From contig NZ_QQKA01000002.1 in assembly GCF_003493605.1 (NCBI RefSeq), positions 124,001 through 188,000 on the forward strand: DNA of 64,000 nucleotides, given 5' to 3'. The position numbers and the translations under genes were made by a program. Below the pieces are notes generated by a model. That model was not told the DNA's origin. It searched no databases and was given only the letters and a program-made list of their open reading frames with translations. The stretch comes from Haemophilus haemolyticus (lineage in GTDB: Bacteria; Pseudomonadota; Gammaproteobacteria; Enterobacterales; Pasteurellaceae). Shown in pieces: positions 37,856-47,719 of this stretch; position 1 is the first letter of the stretch, and each line of letters begins with the position of its first letter.

Positions 37856-37935
37856 AAAAAAACTACAAACGATAAATAAAGTGCGGTTATTCTAGCGAAA
37901 CTTTTAAAAGTTTTTTATGTTCTAACGCAAAAAAC

Positions 37936-37963
37936 TTGACTAAACTAGAGCAAATCTTTATAG
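37936..37963 (+). promoter_or_regulatory. promoter of tRNA-Ser
   Basis: TTGACT (37936-37941), 16-bp spacer, TTATAG (37958-37963), followed by GCGC, a GC-rich discriminator typical of stringently controlled stable RNA. The tRNA begins 17 bases later. Confidence 0.65.
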
Positions 37964-37979
37964 TTTGCGCACCTTTTAC

Positions 37980-38069
37980 GGTGAGATGTCCGAGTGGTTG
38001 AAGGAGCACGCCTGGAAAGCGTGTATGTGGGAAACTGCATCAAGGGTTCGAATCCCTTTCTCACCGCCA
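37980..38069 (+). tRNA. tRNA-Ser, anticodon GGA
   Basis: 90 nt with a 7-bp acceptor stem (GGTGAGA/TCTCACC), discriminator G and encoded CCA at 38067-38069. The anticodon loop CTGGAAA gives GGA, reading UCC and UCU. A long variable arm (GTATGTGGGAAACTGCAT region) and the T-loop GGTTCGAATCC mark a class II serine tRNA. Confidence 0.95.
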
Positions 38070-38237
38070 TCCTAATTTTATTCCCTTATTTTCCTTCTTA
38101 TTCAAAATCAATTTTTTATTCTTCTTTTCGTATTCTGTTCATTGAATTTTTTCATCAATGCAGTAAACTAGCCACCGATTTTTAATCACATTTCTTTTCA
38201 CTTTAAATGTTACCCGCGAGTAACAAAAGGACACATC

Positions 38238-39461
38238 ATGACAAACAAAGTAAACAGTTATGGCTGGAAAGCCTTAATTGGCTCTGCCGTCGGCTATGCA
38301 ATGGACGGTTTCGATCTTCTCATTTTAGGTTTCATGCTTAGCGCAATTTCCGCAGACTTAAATCTAACGCCAGCCCAAGGTGGCTCTCTCGTGACATGGA
38401 CGCTTATTGGTGCCGTATTTGGCGGTATTTTATTTGGCGCATTAAGCGATAAATACGGTCGTGTACGCGTACTGACTTGGACCATTCTTCTTTTTGCGGT
38501 ATTTACTGGGTTATGTGCGCTTGCACAAGGTTATTGGGACTTACTGATTTATCGCACGATTGCTGGCATTGGCTTAGGCGGTGAATTTGGAATTGGAATG
38601 GCTCTAGCAGCAGAAGCATGGCCTGCACGCCACAGAGCTAAAGCTGCATCTTATGTTGCATTAGGTTGGCAAGCTGGTGTGTTAGGTGCAGCATTACTTA
38701 CCCCATTATTGCTCCCGCATATTGGCTGGCGTGGAATGTTCTTAGTGGGTATATTCCCTGCATTTGTCGCTTGGTTCTTACGTTCTCATCTGCACGAACC
38801 TGAAATTTTCACTCAAAAACAAACCGCACTTTCAACTCAATCCAGTTTTACTGATAAATTACGTTCATTCCAGCTTCTGATTAAAGACAAAGCCACGAGC
38901 AAAATTAGCTTGGGTATCGTCGTACTCACCTCCGTACAAAACTTCGGTTATTACGGCATTATGATTTGGCTACCTAATTTCTTATCAAAACAACTTGGTT
39001 TCAGCTTAACTAAATCTGGACTTTGGACAGCCGTTACCGTCTGCGGCATGATGGCTGGCATTTGGATTTTCGGACAACTTGCCGACCGAATCGGACGCAA
39101 ACCAAGTTTCTTACTTTTCCAATTAGGCGCTGTGATAAGTATCGTGGTTTACTCACAACTTACCGATCCTGACATCATGCTTCTTGCAGGGGCATTTTTA
39201 GGTATGTTTGTGAACGGAATGATGGGCGGTTACGGTGCATTAATGGCAGAAGCCTATCCAACAGAAGCTCGAGCAACCGCACAAAACGTACTTTTCAATA
39301 TTGGTCGTGCCGTAGGGGGATTTGGACCTGTGGTTGTGGGCGCAGTTGTACTCGCTTACTCTTTCCAAACTGCCATCGCCCTACTTGCGATTATCTACGT
39401 AATTGATATGTTAGCGACAATTTTCTTAATCCCAGAATTAAAAGGTAAAGCCTTAGACTAA
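38238..39461 (+). CDS. MFS transporter, sugar/acid-type
   Basis: 407 aa with about 12 membrane helices. MFS signatures include GALSDKYGRVRVL after helix 2, RTIAGIGLGGEFGIGMALAAE, and the second half repeat FGQLADRIGRKPS. The GYAMDGFDLLILGF N-terminus and the acidic residue in it are typical of metabolite:proton symporters of aromatic-acid or sialate type. The substrate is not determinable. It stands alone between tRNA-Ser and waaC, with a good terminator after it. AAAGGACAC precedes the ATG. Confidence 0.88.
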   Translation: MTNKVNSYGWKALIGSAVGYAMDGFDLLILGFMLSAISADLNLTPAQGGSLVTWTLIGAVFGGILFGALSDKYGRVRVLTWTILLFAVFTGLCALAQGYWDLLIYRTIAGIGLGGEFGIGMALAAEAWPARHRAKAASYVALGWQAGVLGAALLTPLLLPHIGWRGMFLVGIFPAFVAWFLRSHLHEPEIFTQKQTALSTQSSFTDKLRSFQLLIKDKATSKISLGIVVLTSVQNFGYYGIMIWLPNFLSKQLGFSLTKSGLWTAVTVCGMMAGIWIFGQLADRIGRKPSFLLFQLGAVISIVVYSQLTDPDIMLLAGAFLGMFVNGMMGGYGALMAEAYPTEARATAQNVLFNIGRAVGGFGPVVVGAVVLAYSFQTAIALLAIIYVIDMLATIFLIPELKGKALD

Positions 39462-39476
39462 GAAAATATAAAAGAT

Positions 39477-39506
39477 AAAAATGCTCGCCAAGTGCGAGCA
39501 TTTTTT
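39477..39506. terminator. bidirectional terminator between MFS gene and waaC
   Basis: AAAATGCTCGC and GCGAGCATTTT pair around CAAGT, with T-runs on both strands. It lies between convergent stops at 39461 and 39505. Confidence 0.9.
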
Positions 39507-40461
39507 ATGAAATAAAAGGGAGCAATTGTGATAACACTTGTTCAGCTAAAATTTCTTTCATTGAACTTGCCGATAAGTAATACTGATTTTTACCATAACA
39601 GCCAATCAATTTAGGATCCGTTGCGCCATAAAGCGTAATATTGGGCTTATCCAAAGCGGCTGTTAAATGCGCCAAGCCTGTATCTACCGATACGACAGCC
39701 TTTGCATTTGCAAGCTGTTTTGCAAGCTCAGTTAAAGTTAACTTCGGCAACACGATCACATTAGAATGAGCTTGAGTCAAACGCTCTGCTCGCGCTTTTT
39801 CTTGTTCATTTCCCCAAGGCAAGCGAATTTCGTAATCAGAAAGTGCGGTAATTTTTTCAATCAATTTTTGCCATTCTGATTCTTCCCAATGCTTATCTGC
39901 CCGAGTTGTAGAATGAATGAATACCACATAGTTTTGTTCTGAAGTTTGATGAAGAAAATGGCGAGCAATACCATAATCGCCCTGAACTTGAGGTAATTCA
40001 TAACCTAAACTCTGGGCAAAAAGCTGACGAATTCTTTCCACCGCATGCTGTTGATAAGAAATGGCATATTTTTTATCGTAGAAAAAAGACGCTAACGGCT
40101 CTCGAATACTTTGACGATCATAGCCATGTTTCACACCTTGAGCAAAACGAGTTGCAAATAAAGCACTTTTAATGAGCCCTTGTGCATCAATTACCGCATC
40201 ATAGTTTTCAGGCTGCAACAAAGTGCGGTAATTTTTCCACTCATTTCTTGTTTGAATGGAAAAAGGCGATTTACGCCAACGGCGCAAAGCAATAGGAATC
40301 ACTCGATTTACGGCGGAATGCCAACGTGGAATTTCTGCAAAGTTTTCTTCCACCACCCAATCAATAGAGAGATTAGGAATAGCACGCTGTGCATCATTCA
40401 AGCTGGGCAAAGTGTGGATAACATCCCCCATAGAGGAAGTCTTAATCACACATACTTTCAT
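39505..40461 (-). CDS. waaC: LOS heptosyltransferase I
   Basis: 318 aa, GT9 family. It adds the first heptose to Kdo in the lipooligosaccharide inner core (OpsX/RfaC role in Haemophilus). N-terminal VIKTSSMGDVIHTLPSL and SIDWVVEENFAEIP, and the ADP-heptose-binding SVDTGLAHLTAALDKPNITLYG with GATDPKLIG are typical of heptosyltransferase I. The ATG overlaps the end of the EamA-type gene by four bases. Other LOS genes (rfaF, hldD) follow upstream on the same strand. Confidence 0.93.
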   Translation of the reverse strand: MKVCVIKTSSMGDVIHTLPSLNDAQRAIPNLSIDWVVEENFAEIPRWHSAVNRVIPIALRRWRKSPFSIQTRNEWKNYRTLLQPENYDAVIDAQGLIKSALFATRFAQGVKHGYDRQSIREPLASFFYDKKYAISYQQHAVERIRQLFAQSLGYELPQVQGDYGIARHFLHQTSEQNYVVFIHSTTRADKHWEESEWQKLIEKITALSDYEIRLPWGNEQEKARAERLTQAHSNVIVLPKLTLTELAKQLANAKAVVSVDTGLAHLTAALDKPNITLYGATDPKLIGCYGKNQYYLSASSMKEILAEQVLSQLLPFIS

Positions 40462-41364
40462 TTAATTAACCTTCTTCCCCAATGCATAATTCCAAGCCCA
40501 GATACGGCTAAAATGCCTCCAATAATTAAGGAGAAATCCACTTGTTCATTCAACCAAACGGCTGAAAATAAAATGCCTAAAATCGGCACAAGAATAATAT
40601 AGGCCGAGGCATTGCCCGCCCCTAAGTGTTTCACGCCATCAAAATACCATGCATAAGCCAATACCGTTGCACCAAATGCAAGACCAAGTAAACTAAACCA
40701 TTGCGATCCATTTAATTGAAATACGGTTGCCCAATCTTCTGCACTTTCCGTCCATAATGCTGCCAACGTCAGCATGAAAAAACCAAAAGTAGAAGAAATC
40801 GTGGTAGCGGTGAGAGAATCAATTCCGATTAATACTTTACGAGCCAATAAAGTATAAGCAACCCAGCAAACTAAAGCACAAAGCAATAATATTTGACCGA
40901 ATCCAAAATTTTGTAAGAGGTTAGTTGGATTCCCTTTTGTCATGGCTAATAAAGAACCGCTAATGGCAATAATCATCCCTAATACAACCCAGCGATTCCA
41001 TTTTTCTTTAAATAATAAAATAGCAAAAAACATCGTAAAGACGGGATTAGAGGCAACGACCATCGTTCCTTGCCCTGCTGGAACATATTTCAAACCCCAA
41101 ATAAAGAAAGTCGAATAACCAAAGATCCCAAGCAAAGCCGTTAACAATAACCCCACCCATTGATTAGGTCGCAGTTGTTTAGCATATTTGAAACGATTCG
41201 CCGCATATAGCCAAATAATGAGTGGAATAATGGCGAAAAAAAAAGCGCATGCTTGAGGCAATAAATGTCGGCATAGCTTGGGCAACCACTCGTCCCCAAG
41301 GCCAAGAGGCTCCCCATAAAATCACCATTCCAATTAATTGTAAATGTATGCGTAGAGGGTTCAT
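40458..41364 (-). pseudogene. EamA/DMT transporter, frameshifted at a 9-base homopolymer
   Basis: The start MNPLRIHLQLIGMVILWGAS (ATG 41364) and the remaining nine helices are in different frames. On the coding strand the switch falls at ATGCGC followed by nine T (41244-41236). Eight T would give one continuous protein of about 301 aa reading MRFFFAIIPLIIW, normal for a ten-helix DMT/EamA exporter. With nine T the product stops after 61 aa. The downstream part could only restart at ATG 41285, lacking the first helix. It may be a phase-variable gene, a recent mutation, or a sequencing error in the run. Confidence 0.85.
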
Positions 41365-41392
41365 ATCATTAACATATCCTGTTAGGCCTTTT

Positions 41393-41977
41393 CTATTTAC
41401 TTAAAGGCTCTGCTTGGTAAGCTTTTATTTTTTCTCGTAAAGCGGCTTCAAATGCTTCTCGATGAGCATCATCTTGAAAAGCTGAATGAGGAATTAAGAA
41501 AAACAAGCCCGTATCAACTCGAATCATTAAGTAACCATAATGATTTTCAATATGATGAATGTACCGATAATTATATAAAGTTTGGCAGAGAGCTATTTCA
41601 TAATATAAACCATCTTCTTGAATTCGTATGGTTCTTTTTTTCTTATTAACTTCCCCATATACTTGGCTTTGAAAAGCTTTGGTATTTAAATAAGGTCGTA
41701 GCAAAACTGCATAGAAAAAACAACATACTGAGATGAGCAATAATATATGTCCTGCATAATTGGCTAAGATATTTTCATAGCAATCATACAAATACTCTCC
41801 CCAATCCATCAGTTCAAAAGCAAGAAAAATACTTGGCAGCAAGAAGAATAAATATAATAAGAAATCGCCAATACTCATCATCTTGCGAAATTTATTATGT
41901 TTATAAATATCACGACTAATTTTACGGGCTGCTTTAGCTTCATTTTTATCTAATACGGGTTGATAGGTTATTTCCAT
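41393..41977 (-). CDS. YcxB-like membrane protein
   Basis: 194 aa. Two membrane helices (about residues 36-56 and 75-95) follow a basic N-terminus. The C-terminal soluble part (RIQEDGLYYEIALCQTLYNY, FFLIPHSAFQDDAHREAF) has the pattern of the YcxB-like C-terminal domain. Its role is unknown. It lies between rfaF and the EamA gene on the same strand, 17 bases after the rfaF stop, but nothing links it to LOS synthesis. Confidence 0.72.
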   Translation of the reverse strand: MEITYQPVLDKNEAKAARKISRDIYKHNKFRKMMSIGDFLLYLFFLLPSIFLAFELMDWGEYLYDCYENILANYAGHILLLISVCCFFYAVLLRPYLNTKAFQSQVYGEVNKKKRTIRIQEDGLYYEIALCQTLYNYRYIHHIENHYGYLMIRVDTGLFFLIPHSAFQDDAHREAFEAALREKIKAYQAEPLSK

Positions 41978-41994
41978 TTTATATTCTCTCTTTC

Positions 41995-43038
41995 TTAAAC
42001 ATCTAAAAGTGCGGTCAGTTTTTCTGCCACTTTTTCAGGTTTAATATCAATCAAACTTTGATGATACCCTTCCGAGCTATCTGTACTTTTACGCATCTTA
42101 ATTAAATCGCCTTCAATTAAACGAATAATCACGGCTTTATCTGATAATGGTGGCGTATAAGTTGGGCTCGTTGGACCATAAAGTGCAACCAATGGACGAT
42201 CTGTCGCAGCGGCAATATGCATTAAGCCGCTGTCATTGCTTACCACTGCTGTGCAATTAGCGATTAAATCCACGGCTTGATTCAAATTAGTTTGTCCGGC
42301 CAAATTCAAACAGAATGGTTGCTGTTCTGCTGGCAACGCATTGCGAATTTGCTCTCCTGCTTCCACATCTTTTGGTGAACCAAATAATTCTATCGCATAG
42401 CCTTTTTCAATGAGCATTTCTGCCAATTTAGCATAATGATAATGCGGCCAACGTTTTGCTGGGCCAAATTCTGCACCAGGACAAAAACCAATAATTGGAC
42501 GTTCGCCTAAAAGTGCGGTTTGTTTTTCAAATTTTTTTAAGGTTTCAGCTTGTTGTGCTGGCTCAACCGTCAAATAGGGTTTCAAGACAGGAATATCATC
42601 AGCTTTTGGTACAGCATCTTTTTCAAAAGCCAATGCAACATAACGCTGCACCATCATTGGATAATCTTTTTTATTGGCTCGTAAATCATTCAATAAAATA
42701 TAACGGCTTTCGCCTTTCCAACCACGACGATGAACAATTTTTGCAAAGAAAGGAATAAACGCAGATTTCAATGAATTAGGCAAAACAATCGCCATATCAT
42801 ATTGTTCACGCAAAGACTTTCCTAAACGATAACGAGTTCCCAATTCAAAGGCCCCGTGCCCTAATGGCATTTCAATCGCCTTACGCACCTCTGGCATACG
42901 CGCAAGCAAAGGCTTACACCAATTCGGTGCCATCACATCAATATTGCAGTTTGGATATTGAATTTTCAGTTGCTGGTACAAGCTATGCGACATCATCATA
43001 TCGCCAACCCAAGAAGGGCCAATAATTAGAATATTCAT
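41995..43038 (-). CDS. rfaF: LOS heptosyltransferase II
   Basis: 347 aa GT9 enzyme adding the second heptose to the LOS inner core. N-terminal MNILIIGPSWVGDMMMSHSL, FCPGAEFGPAKRWPHYHYAKL and SNDSGLMHIAAATDRPLVALYGPTSP are family signatures. ATG 43038 gives the family N-terminus; the open frame upstream is not part of it. It follows hldD across an uptake-signal dyad that may end part of the hldD message. Confidence 0.95.
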   Translation of the reverse strand: MNILIIGPSWVGDMMMSHSLYQQLKIQYPNCNIDVMAPNWCKPLLARMPEVRKAIEMPLGHGAFELGTRYRLGKSLREQYDMAIVLPNSLKSAFIPFFAKIVHRRGWKGESRYILLNDLRANKKDYPMMVQRYVALAFEKDAVPKADDIPVLKPYLTVEPAQQAETLKKFEKQTALLGERPIIGFCPGAEFGPAKRWPHYHYAKLAEMLIEKGYAIELFGSPKDVEAGEQIRNALPAEQQPFCLNLAGQTNLNQAVDLIANCTAVVSNDSGLMHIAAATDRPLVALYGPTSPTYTPPLSDKAVIIRLIEGDLIKMRKSTDSSEGYHQSLIDIKPEKVAEKLTALLDV

Positions 43039-43055
43039 TTTCTGTCTTTCAGATA

Positions 43056-43095
43056 AAAGTGCGGTCAAAAATACCGAGATTTTTAACCGCACTTT
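43056..43095. terminator. uptake-signal dyad between hldD and rfaF
   Basis: AAAGTGCGGT and ACCGCACTTT in inverted array with complementary flanks (AAAAAT/ATTTTT). On the minus strand it ends CTTTTATC, so it can act as a terminator after hldD. Confidence 0.7.
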
Positions 43096-43123
43096 GTTGA
43101 TGGGAAGTAGGCAAACCTACGGT

Positions 43124-44050
43124 TTATTTTCTATTCAACCACGCCATATATTCAGCCACGCCTTCCGCGACTGTTTTGAATGGTTTATCGTAGCCTGTTG
43201 AGCGAAGTTTAGTCAAATCTGCTTGAGTATATTCTTGATAACGAGATTTCAAATGCTCTGGGAATGGAATGGTTTCAATCTCGCCTTTACCGTGGAATTT
43301 CACTACCGCATCAGCCACCGCACGGAAACTTTCTGCATTTCCTGTACCAAGGTTATAAATACCCGAAATACCATTTTGCCAACACCAAATATTCACTGCA
43401 GCCACATCGCCTACATAAACAAAATCACGGCGGAAGTGTTCGCTGCCTGCAAATAATTTTGGATTTTCGCCTTTTAAGATTTGGTTATTCAAGTGGAATG
43501 CTACACTCGCCATAGAACCTTTATGATTTTCACGCGGCCCGTAAACATTAAAATAACGGAAACCACATACTGGCGATTTTGCTTCAGGCAAAATGTTGCG
43601 CACATATTGGTCGAACAAGAATTTAGAATAGCCATAAACATTTAACGGGCCTTCAAATTCACGTTCTTCACGGAATACTTTGGTATCACCATAAGTTGCC
43701 GCACTTGAGGCATAGAAGAAAGGAATTTCGCGGTCAAGGCAATAATGCAACAACTCTTTAGAATATTCGTAGTTGTTGTGCATAATGTATTTGCCATCCC
43801 ATTCCGTAGTCGCAGAACATGCCCCCTCGTGGAATACTGCATCAATATCGCCAAATTCGTCGCCCGCGATAATAGAAGCAATGAAATCTTCTTTATCGCA
43901 ATAATCTGCAATATCTAAATCAACTAAATTTGCGAATTTCGTGCCATCTTTTAAGTTATCTACCACTAAAATATCTTTGCACCCTAAATCATTTAATGCT
44001 TTGACAATATTGCTGCCAATAAAACCTGCGCCACCTGTTACGATAATCAT
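43124..44050 (-). CDS. hldD: ADP-L-glycero-D-manno-heptose 6-epimerase
   Basis: 308 aa short-chain dehydrogenase-type epimerase, also called RfaD. It makes ADP-L-glycero-D-manno-heptose, the donor used by the two heptosyltransferases nearby. NAD(P)-binding [16 protein letters not shown], the catalytic Tyr-Lys in [11 protein letters not shown], and [11 protein letters not shown] are seen. Length matches E. coli (310 aa). Confidence 0.97.
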   Translation of the reverse strand: MIIVTGGAGFIGSNIVKALNDLGCKDILVVDNLKDGTKFANLVDLDIADYCDKEDFIASIIAGDEFGDIDAVFHEGACSATTEWDGKYIMHNNYEYSKELLHYCLDREIPFFYASSAATYGDTKVFREEREFEGPLNVYGYSKFLFDQYVRNILPEAKSPVCGFRYFNVYGPRENHKGSMASVAFHLNNQILKGENPKLFAGSEHFRRDFVYVGDVAAVNIWCWQNGISGIYNLGTGNAESFRAVADAVVKFHGKGEIETIPFPEHLKSRYQEYTQADLTKLRSTGYDKPFKTVAEGVAEYMAWLNRK

Positions 44051-44102
44051 AATTCTGCCCTCTTTAAAATAAGTCTGCGTATTGTAATAGATTTTCTACC
44101 GC

Positions 44103-44606
44103 TTAGCCAAAAAACTCTGTGAAAAACAACCGCACTTTTAATCCCCAATAACTCGTGAGGCCTGTCGTAACAAGATCCATTTTGCCTTTACTCAACAGCA
44201 CAATTGTGGGCGTCACATTAATTTGCCATCGTTCTGCAAACTCACCTTTCGGATCATTCACTGTAGTGAAGTGGTAGTCATTTTTACTTAAATAATCATT
44301 TACGTCCGTCTCATTGCCTGAGCGTAACGCCACCGATACAACTTGATAACCTTCTTTTGCTAAAGAATTAATTGCCGGCGAAGTATAGCGACAATAACCA
44401 CACCAAGTTCCCCAAAAATAAAGCAGCGTCGCTTTATTTTGATCAAGACTTTCAAGAGAGAACGTATTCCCTTGAAGATCTTGTAACGTGATTTTATTTA
44501 TTTCCTCTGGTACAACAGGGCGACGAACAAAATCCAGTATGCTACTCATCACAATAAAAGTTAAAAAGAGGGATAATCCATTCTTAAGTAGTTTTTTAAT
44601 CTTCAT
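44103..44606 (-). CDS. membrane-anchored thioredoxin-like protein (ScsD/TlpA type)
   Basis: 167 aa. An N-terminal membrane anchor (about residues 8-26), then a thioredoxin fold with the active site WGTWCGYCRY and the cis-Pro loop NVTPTIVLL. It should face the periplasm and reduce or isomerise disulfides; ScsD/DsbE-like proteins have this layout. The CGYC dipeptide does not tell substrate. It lies next to hldD and is divergent from deoC. Confidence 0.88.
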   Translation of the reverse strand: MKIKKLLKNGLSLFLTFIVMSSILDFVRRPVVPEEINKITLQDLQGNTFSLESLDQNKATLLYFWGTWCGYCRYTSPAINSLAKEGYQVVSVALRSGNETDVNDYLSKNDYHFTTVNDPKGEFAERWQINVTPTIVLLSKGKMDLVTTGLTSYWGLKVRLFFTEFFG

Positions 44607-44715
44607 TTTCTTTATTCCTTATCGAATTGAGATGATTGTAATCAAGCATAAAAGCACAGTCAAAAACAAGGGATTTTTGCTACAATAGGTAAAACATAAA
44701 TAAAGGAGGAAAATC

Positions 44716-45387
44716 ATGACACCGAATCAACTTGCTCAATATATCGATCACACCGCACTTACCGCAGAAAAAAATGAACAAGATATTTTGACACTCTGTA
44801 ATGAAGCGATTGAACACGGATTTTATTCTGTATGTATCAATTCTGGTTATATTCCACTCGCTAAAGGAAAACTTTCTGGATCAAATGTAAAAATTTGTAC
44901 CGTAGTCGGCTTCCCTTTGGGTGCCAATTTAACCTCTGTAAAAGCATTTGAAACGCAAGAATCTATTAAAGCGGGGGCAAATGAGATTGATATGGTGATT
45001 AATGTAGGTTGGATAAAATCGCAAAAATGGGATGCCGTAAAACAAGATATTCAAGCGGTGTTTAATGCTTGTAATGGCACGCTATTAAAAGTGATTTTAG
45101 AAACTTGTTTGCTCACTAAAGATGAAATAGTGAAAGCCTGCGAAATTTGTAAAGAAATCGGCGTGGCTTTTGTTAAAACATCAACAGGCTTCAATAAAGG
45201 CGGGGCGACTGTAGAAGATGTTGCATTGATGAAACAAACGGTCGGCAATATTGGTGTTAAAGCATCAGGCGGCGTGCGTGATACTGAAACAGCACTTGCA
45301 ATGATTAAAGCAGGTGCAACACGCATTGGTGCAAGTGCGGGCATTGCAATTATTAGCGGTACGCAAGATACCCAAAGCACTTACTAA
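44716..45387 (+). CDS. deoC: deoxyribose-phosphate aldolase
   Basis: 223 aa, DeoC of the short bacterial type. It splits 2-deoxyribose-5-phosphate into acetaldehyde and glyceraldehyde-3-phosphate, for use of deoxynucleosides as carbon source. Motifs: [35 protein letters not shown] and the Schiff-base Lys in FVKTSTGF, followed by [16 protein letters not shown] before ATG 44716 is a very strong ribosome binding site. Confidence 0.96.
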   Translation: MTPNQLAQYIDHTALTAEKNEQDILTLCNEAIEHGFYSVCINSGYIPLAKGKLSGSNVKICTVVGFPLGANLTSVKAFETQESIKAGANEIDMVINVGWIKSQKWDAVKQDIQAVFNACNGTLLKVILETCLLTKDEIVKACEICKEIGVAFVKTSTGFNKGGATVEDVALMKQTVGNIGVKASGGVRDTETALAMIKAGATRIGASAGIAIISGTQDTQSTY

Positions 45388-45397
45388 TCCTTTCACG

Positions 45398-45422
45398 CGT
45401 GGTATTCTCACCACGAGTTTTT
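45398..45422. terminator. terminator between deoC and comM
   Basis: CGTGGT pairs with ACCACG around ATTCTC, then AGTTTTT. It overlaps the comM stop region, so it serves mainly deoC. Confidence 0.6.
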
Positions 45423-46950
45423 ACATATTCGACAATTTCTGCAACAAACGATCCATTGCTCGATAGCCCAAGGCCTCCGCCAAGTGCGGTTGAGAAATTT
45501 GTTGTTCTCCTTGCAGATCGGCAATGGTTCGAGATACTTTTAAAATACGATGGTAAGCTCGTACAGAAAGCCCTAGTTTATTCAGTGCTTTTTCAAGGAA
45601 AAAGGCATTTTTATCACTTAATTTGCAATCACGCTCAATCTCTTTACTGTTCAAATAAGCGTTAATTTTCCCCGCTCTTTCCATTTGAATCTCTCGCACT
45701 TTTAATACTTTTTCACGAACTTGTGCGCTGGTCTCGCCACGATCGCCCGTATTTTGTAAGCTGCCTTGTGGCAGTAAAGGCACTTCAATAGATAAATCAA
45801 AACGATCTAAAAAGGGCCCTGAAAGTCGATTCAAATAACGCATAATTTGTTGCGGCGAAGTGCGGTTATGTGTTCCAGTATAATGACCTGTCGGGCTTGG
45901 ATTCATCGCTGCCACTAATTGAAAACGAGCTGGGAATTGAATTTTTGCATTGGCACGAGAAATAATAATCTCGCCACTTTCTAAAGGCTGACGTAGTGCA
46001 TCTAATACTTTTCGTTCAAACTCTGGAAGTTCATCAAGAAAAAGTACGCCATTTGTTGCTAAGGATATTTCACCAGGTTTTGGGATCGTTCCGCCTCCAA
46101 CTAAAGCCGGCATTGATGCACTATGGTGCGGGGCTCGAAAAGGACGTTGTTTCCAATTATGAAAATTTAGCTCGTTTTGAACTAAACTCGTTACAGATGC
46201 GGTTTCTATCGCTTCTAAATCTGTCATTTCAGGTAAAAGCCCTGTCAATCGGCTAGCTAACATCGTTTTTCCTGTGCCCGGTGGGCCAAGAAAGAGCAAA
46301 TTATGCTGCCCCGCTGCGGCAATGGTCAATGCTCGTTTGGCGTGCTGTTGTCCAATAATATCTGTTAAATCTAATGTATTTTTACCCAAAAAACTTACCG
46401 CACTTTCTTTCACAATTTCAGTGGCGAGTGGTAATTTTTCCTGACCATTGAGAAATTGCACCACATCTAAAAGCGTTTGCGCAAAATAAGTATTTTGATC
46501 AGACACGAGTGAGGCTTCATTGGCATTTTGTTTCGCGATAATTAACTCTCGCTTTGACTTTTGTGCTGCAAGAATAGCGGGGATCACACCATGTACGCCA
46601 CGCAATTGCCCCGTCAGCGCAAGCTCAGCCACAAATTCAAATTGCTTTAAGCGGCTCGCATCAAGCTGATCCGATGCGGCTAAAATCCCTATGGCAATAG
46701 GCAAATCAAATCTTCCGCCTTCTTTCGGTAAATCCGCAGGTGCGAGATTTACAGTGATACGTTTGGCTGGGTATTTAAATTGTGCATTCATTAACGCGCT
46801 ACGCACTCGATCTTGTGCCTCTTTCACCGTTTTTTCAGGTAAACCAACAAGTGTAAATCCTGGTTTTCCGTTGCTTAAATGCACCTCAATGGTGACAAGA
46901 GGAGCTTGTACGCCCATAGAAGCACGACTGTAAACAATAGCAAGGGACAT
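45421..46950 (-). CDS. comM: ComM, AAA+ competence helicase
   Basis: 509 aa, Mg-chelatase-like AAA+ ATPase. N-terminal Lon-protease-like fold (YSRASMGVQAPLVTIEVHLS, TVNLAPADLPKEGGRFDLPIA), Walker A FLGPPGTGKTM, Walker B GVLFLDELPEF, sensor AAMNPSPTG, and C-terminal GLSVRAYHRILKVSRTIADL. In Haemophilus ComM is needed for natural transformation and promotes branch migration of incoming DNA. This ties in with the many uptake signals in the window. An AAGGATT ribosome site precedes ATG 46950. Confidence 0.96.
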   Translation of the reverse strand: MSLAIVYSRASMGVQAPLVTIEVHLSNGKPGFTLVGLPEKTVKEAQDRVRSALMNAQFKYPAKRITVNLAPADLPKEGGRFDLPIAIGILAASDQLDASRLKQFEFVAELALTGQLRGVHGVIPAILAAQKSKRELIIAKQNANEASLVSDQNTYFAQTLLDVVQFLNGQEKLPLATEIVKESAVSFLGKNTLDLTDIIGQQHAKRALTIAAAGQHNLLFLGPPGTGKTMLASRLTGLLPEMTDLEAIETASVTSLVQNELNFHNWKQRPFRAPHHSASMPALVGGGTIPKPGEISLATNGVLFLDELPEFERKVLDALRQPLESGEIIISRANAKIQFPARFQLVAAMNPSPTGHYTGTHNRTSPQQIMRYLNRLSGPFLDRFDLSIEVPLLPQGSLQNTGDRGETSAQVREKVLKVREIQMERAGKINAYLNSKEIERDCKLSDKNAFFLEKALNKLGLSVRAYHRILKVSRTIADLQGEQQISQPHLAEALGYRAMDRLLQKLSNM

Positions 46951-46997
46951 GATAATCCTTAAAGTGCGGTAAAAATGAAGATAGTTTTTGCACTATA

Positions 46998-47036
46998 AAA
47001 AAAGCACATAATGAAATCATTCATCATGTGCTTTTC
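46998..47036 (-). terminator. terminator of engB
   Basis: AAAAGCACAT/ATGTGCTTTT with a second short ATGA/TCAT pair forms a long hairpin; on the minus strand it is followed by TTT. It lies 29 bases beyond the engB stop. Confidence 0.8.
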
Positions 47037-47064
47037 TTGGGATCTAGATCGCAAAATTTACATT

Positions 47065-47682
47065 TTATTCCGAAAAAAGTGGCGAAAACCAAAAATCTAA
47101 TTTTGCTGCAAGTTTATCAATACCAATTTTATTTTGTGCAGAAAAGGCTTCTACTTGAATATCACCTTGGAATGGAAGAATCGCTTCGCGCACCATTTTC
47201 ACTTGTTTACTACGTGCGCTTTGGCTCAATTTATCGGCTTTAGTAAGCAATAAAAGTACTGGTAAATCAGCTGAAATCGCCCATTCAATCATTTGTTGAT
47301 CAAGATCCTTAAGCGGATGGCGAATATCCATCAATACAACCAATCCAGCTAAACATTCGCGTTTTTGCAAATATTCACCTAACGATTTTTGCCATTGGAT
47401 TTTCATTTGCTCTGGTACGGCAGCATAACCATAACCTGGTAAGTCCACCAATTTACAATTTGGTTCTACTTCAAATAAGTTAATAAGTTGCGTGCGCCCC
47501 GGTGTTTTTGAGGTGCGAGCTAAACTTTTTTGATTGGTTAATGCATTAAGTGCGGTCGATTTTCCCGCATTTGAACGACCCGCAAACGCAATTTCAATGC
47601 CAGTATCTTCAGGAATAGAACGAATATTCGGCGCACTCGTTAAAAAGTGAGTTTTATGATAATTAAGTTTAATTTCAGACAT
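47065..47682 (-). CDS. engB: ribosome biogenesis GTPase EngB (YsxC/YihA)
   Basis: 205 aa GTPase required for 50S ribosomal subunit assembly. G1 [12 protein letters not shown]3 DLPGYGYA, G4 LTKADKLS and G5-like [10 protein letters not shown] are in order. It is divergent from the DUF535 gene, 37 bases apart. The start agrees with the family N-terminus. Confidence 0.96.
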   Translation of the reverse strand: MSEIKLNYHKTHFLTSAPNIRSIPEDTGIEIAFAGRSNAGKSTALNALTNQKSLARTSKTPGRTQLINLFEVEPNCKLVDLPGYGYAAVPEQMKIQWQKSLGEYLQKRECLAGLVVLMDIRHPLKDLDQQMIEWAISADLPVLLLLTKADKLSQSARSKQVKMVREAILPFQGDIQVEAFSAQNKIGIDKLAAKLDFWFSPLFSE

Positions 47683-47719
47683 AAGGATTCCTTTTAAAAT
47701 TGCGCTTAGAATAGCATAA

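Noticed and set aside
46985-47007. Possible CRP-S (competence) site upstream of comM
   Set aside because: Only one half (TTTTGC) fits; the other half is a run of A, the spacing to the comM start would put transcription past the ribosome site, and the engB terminator occupies the place.
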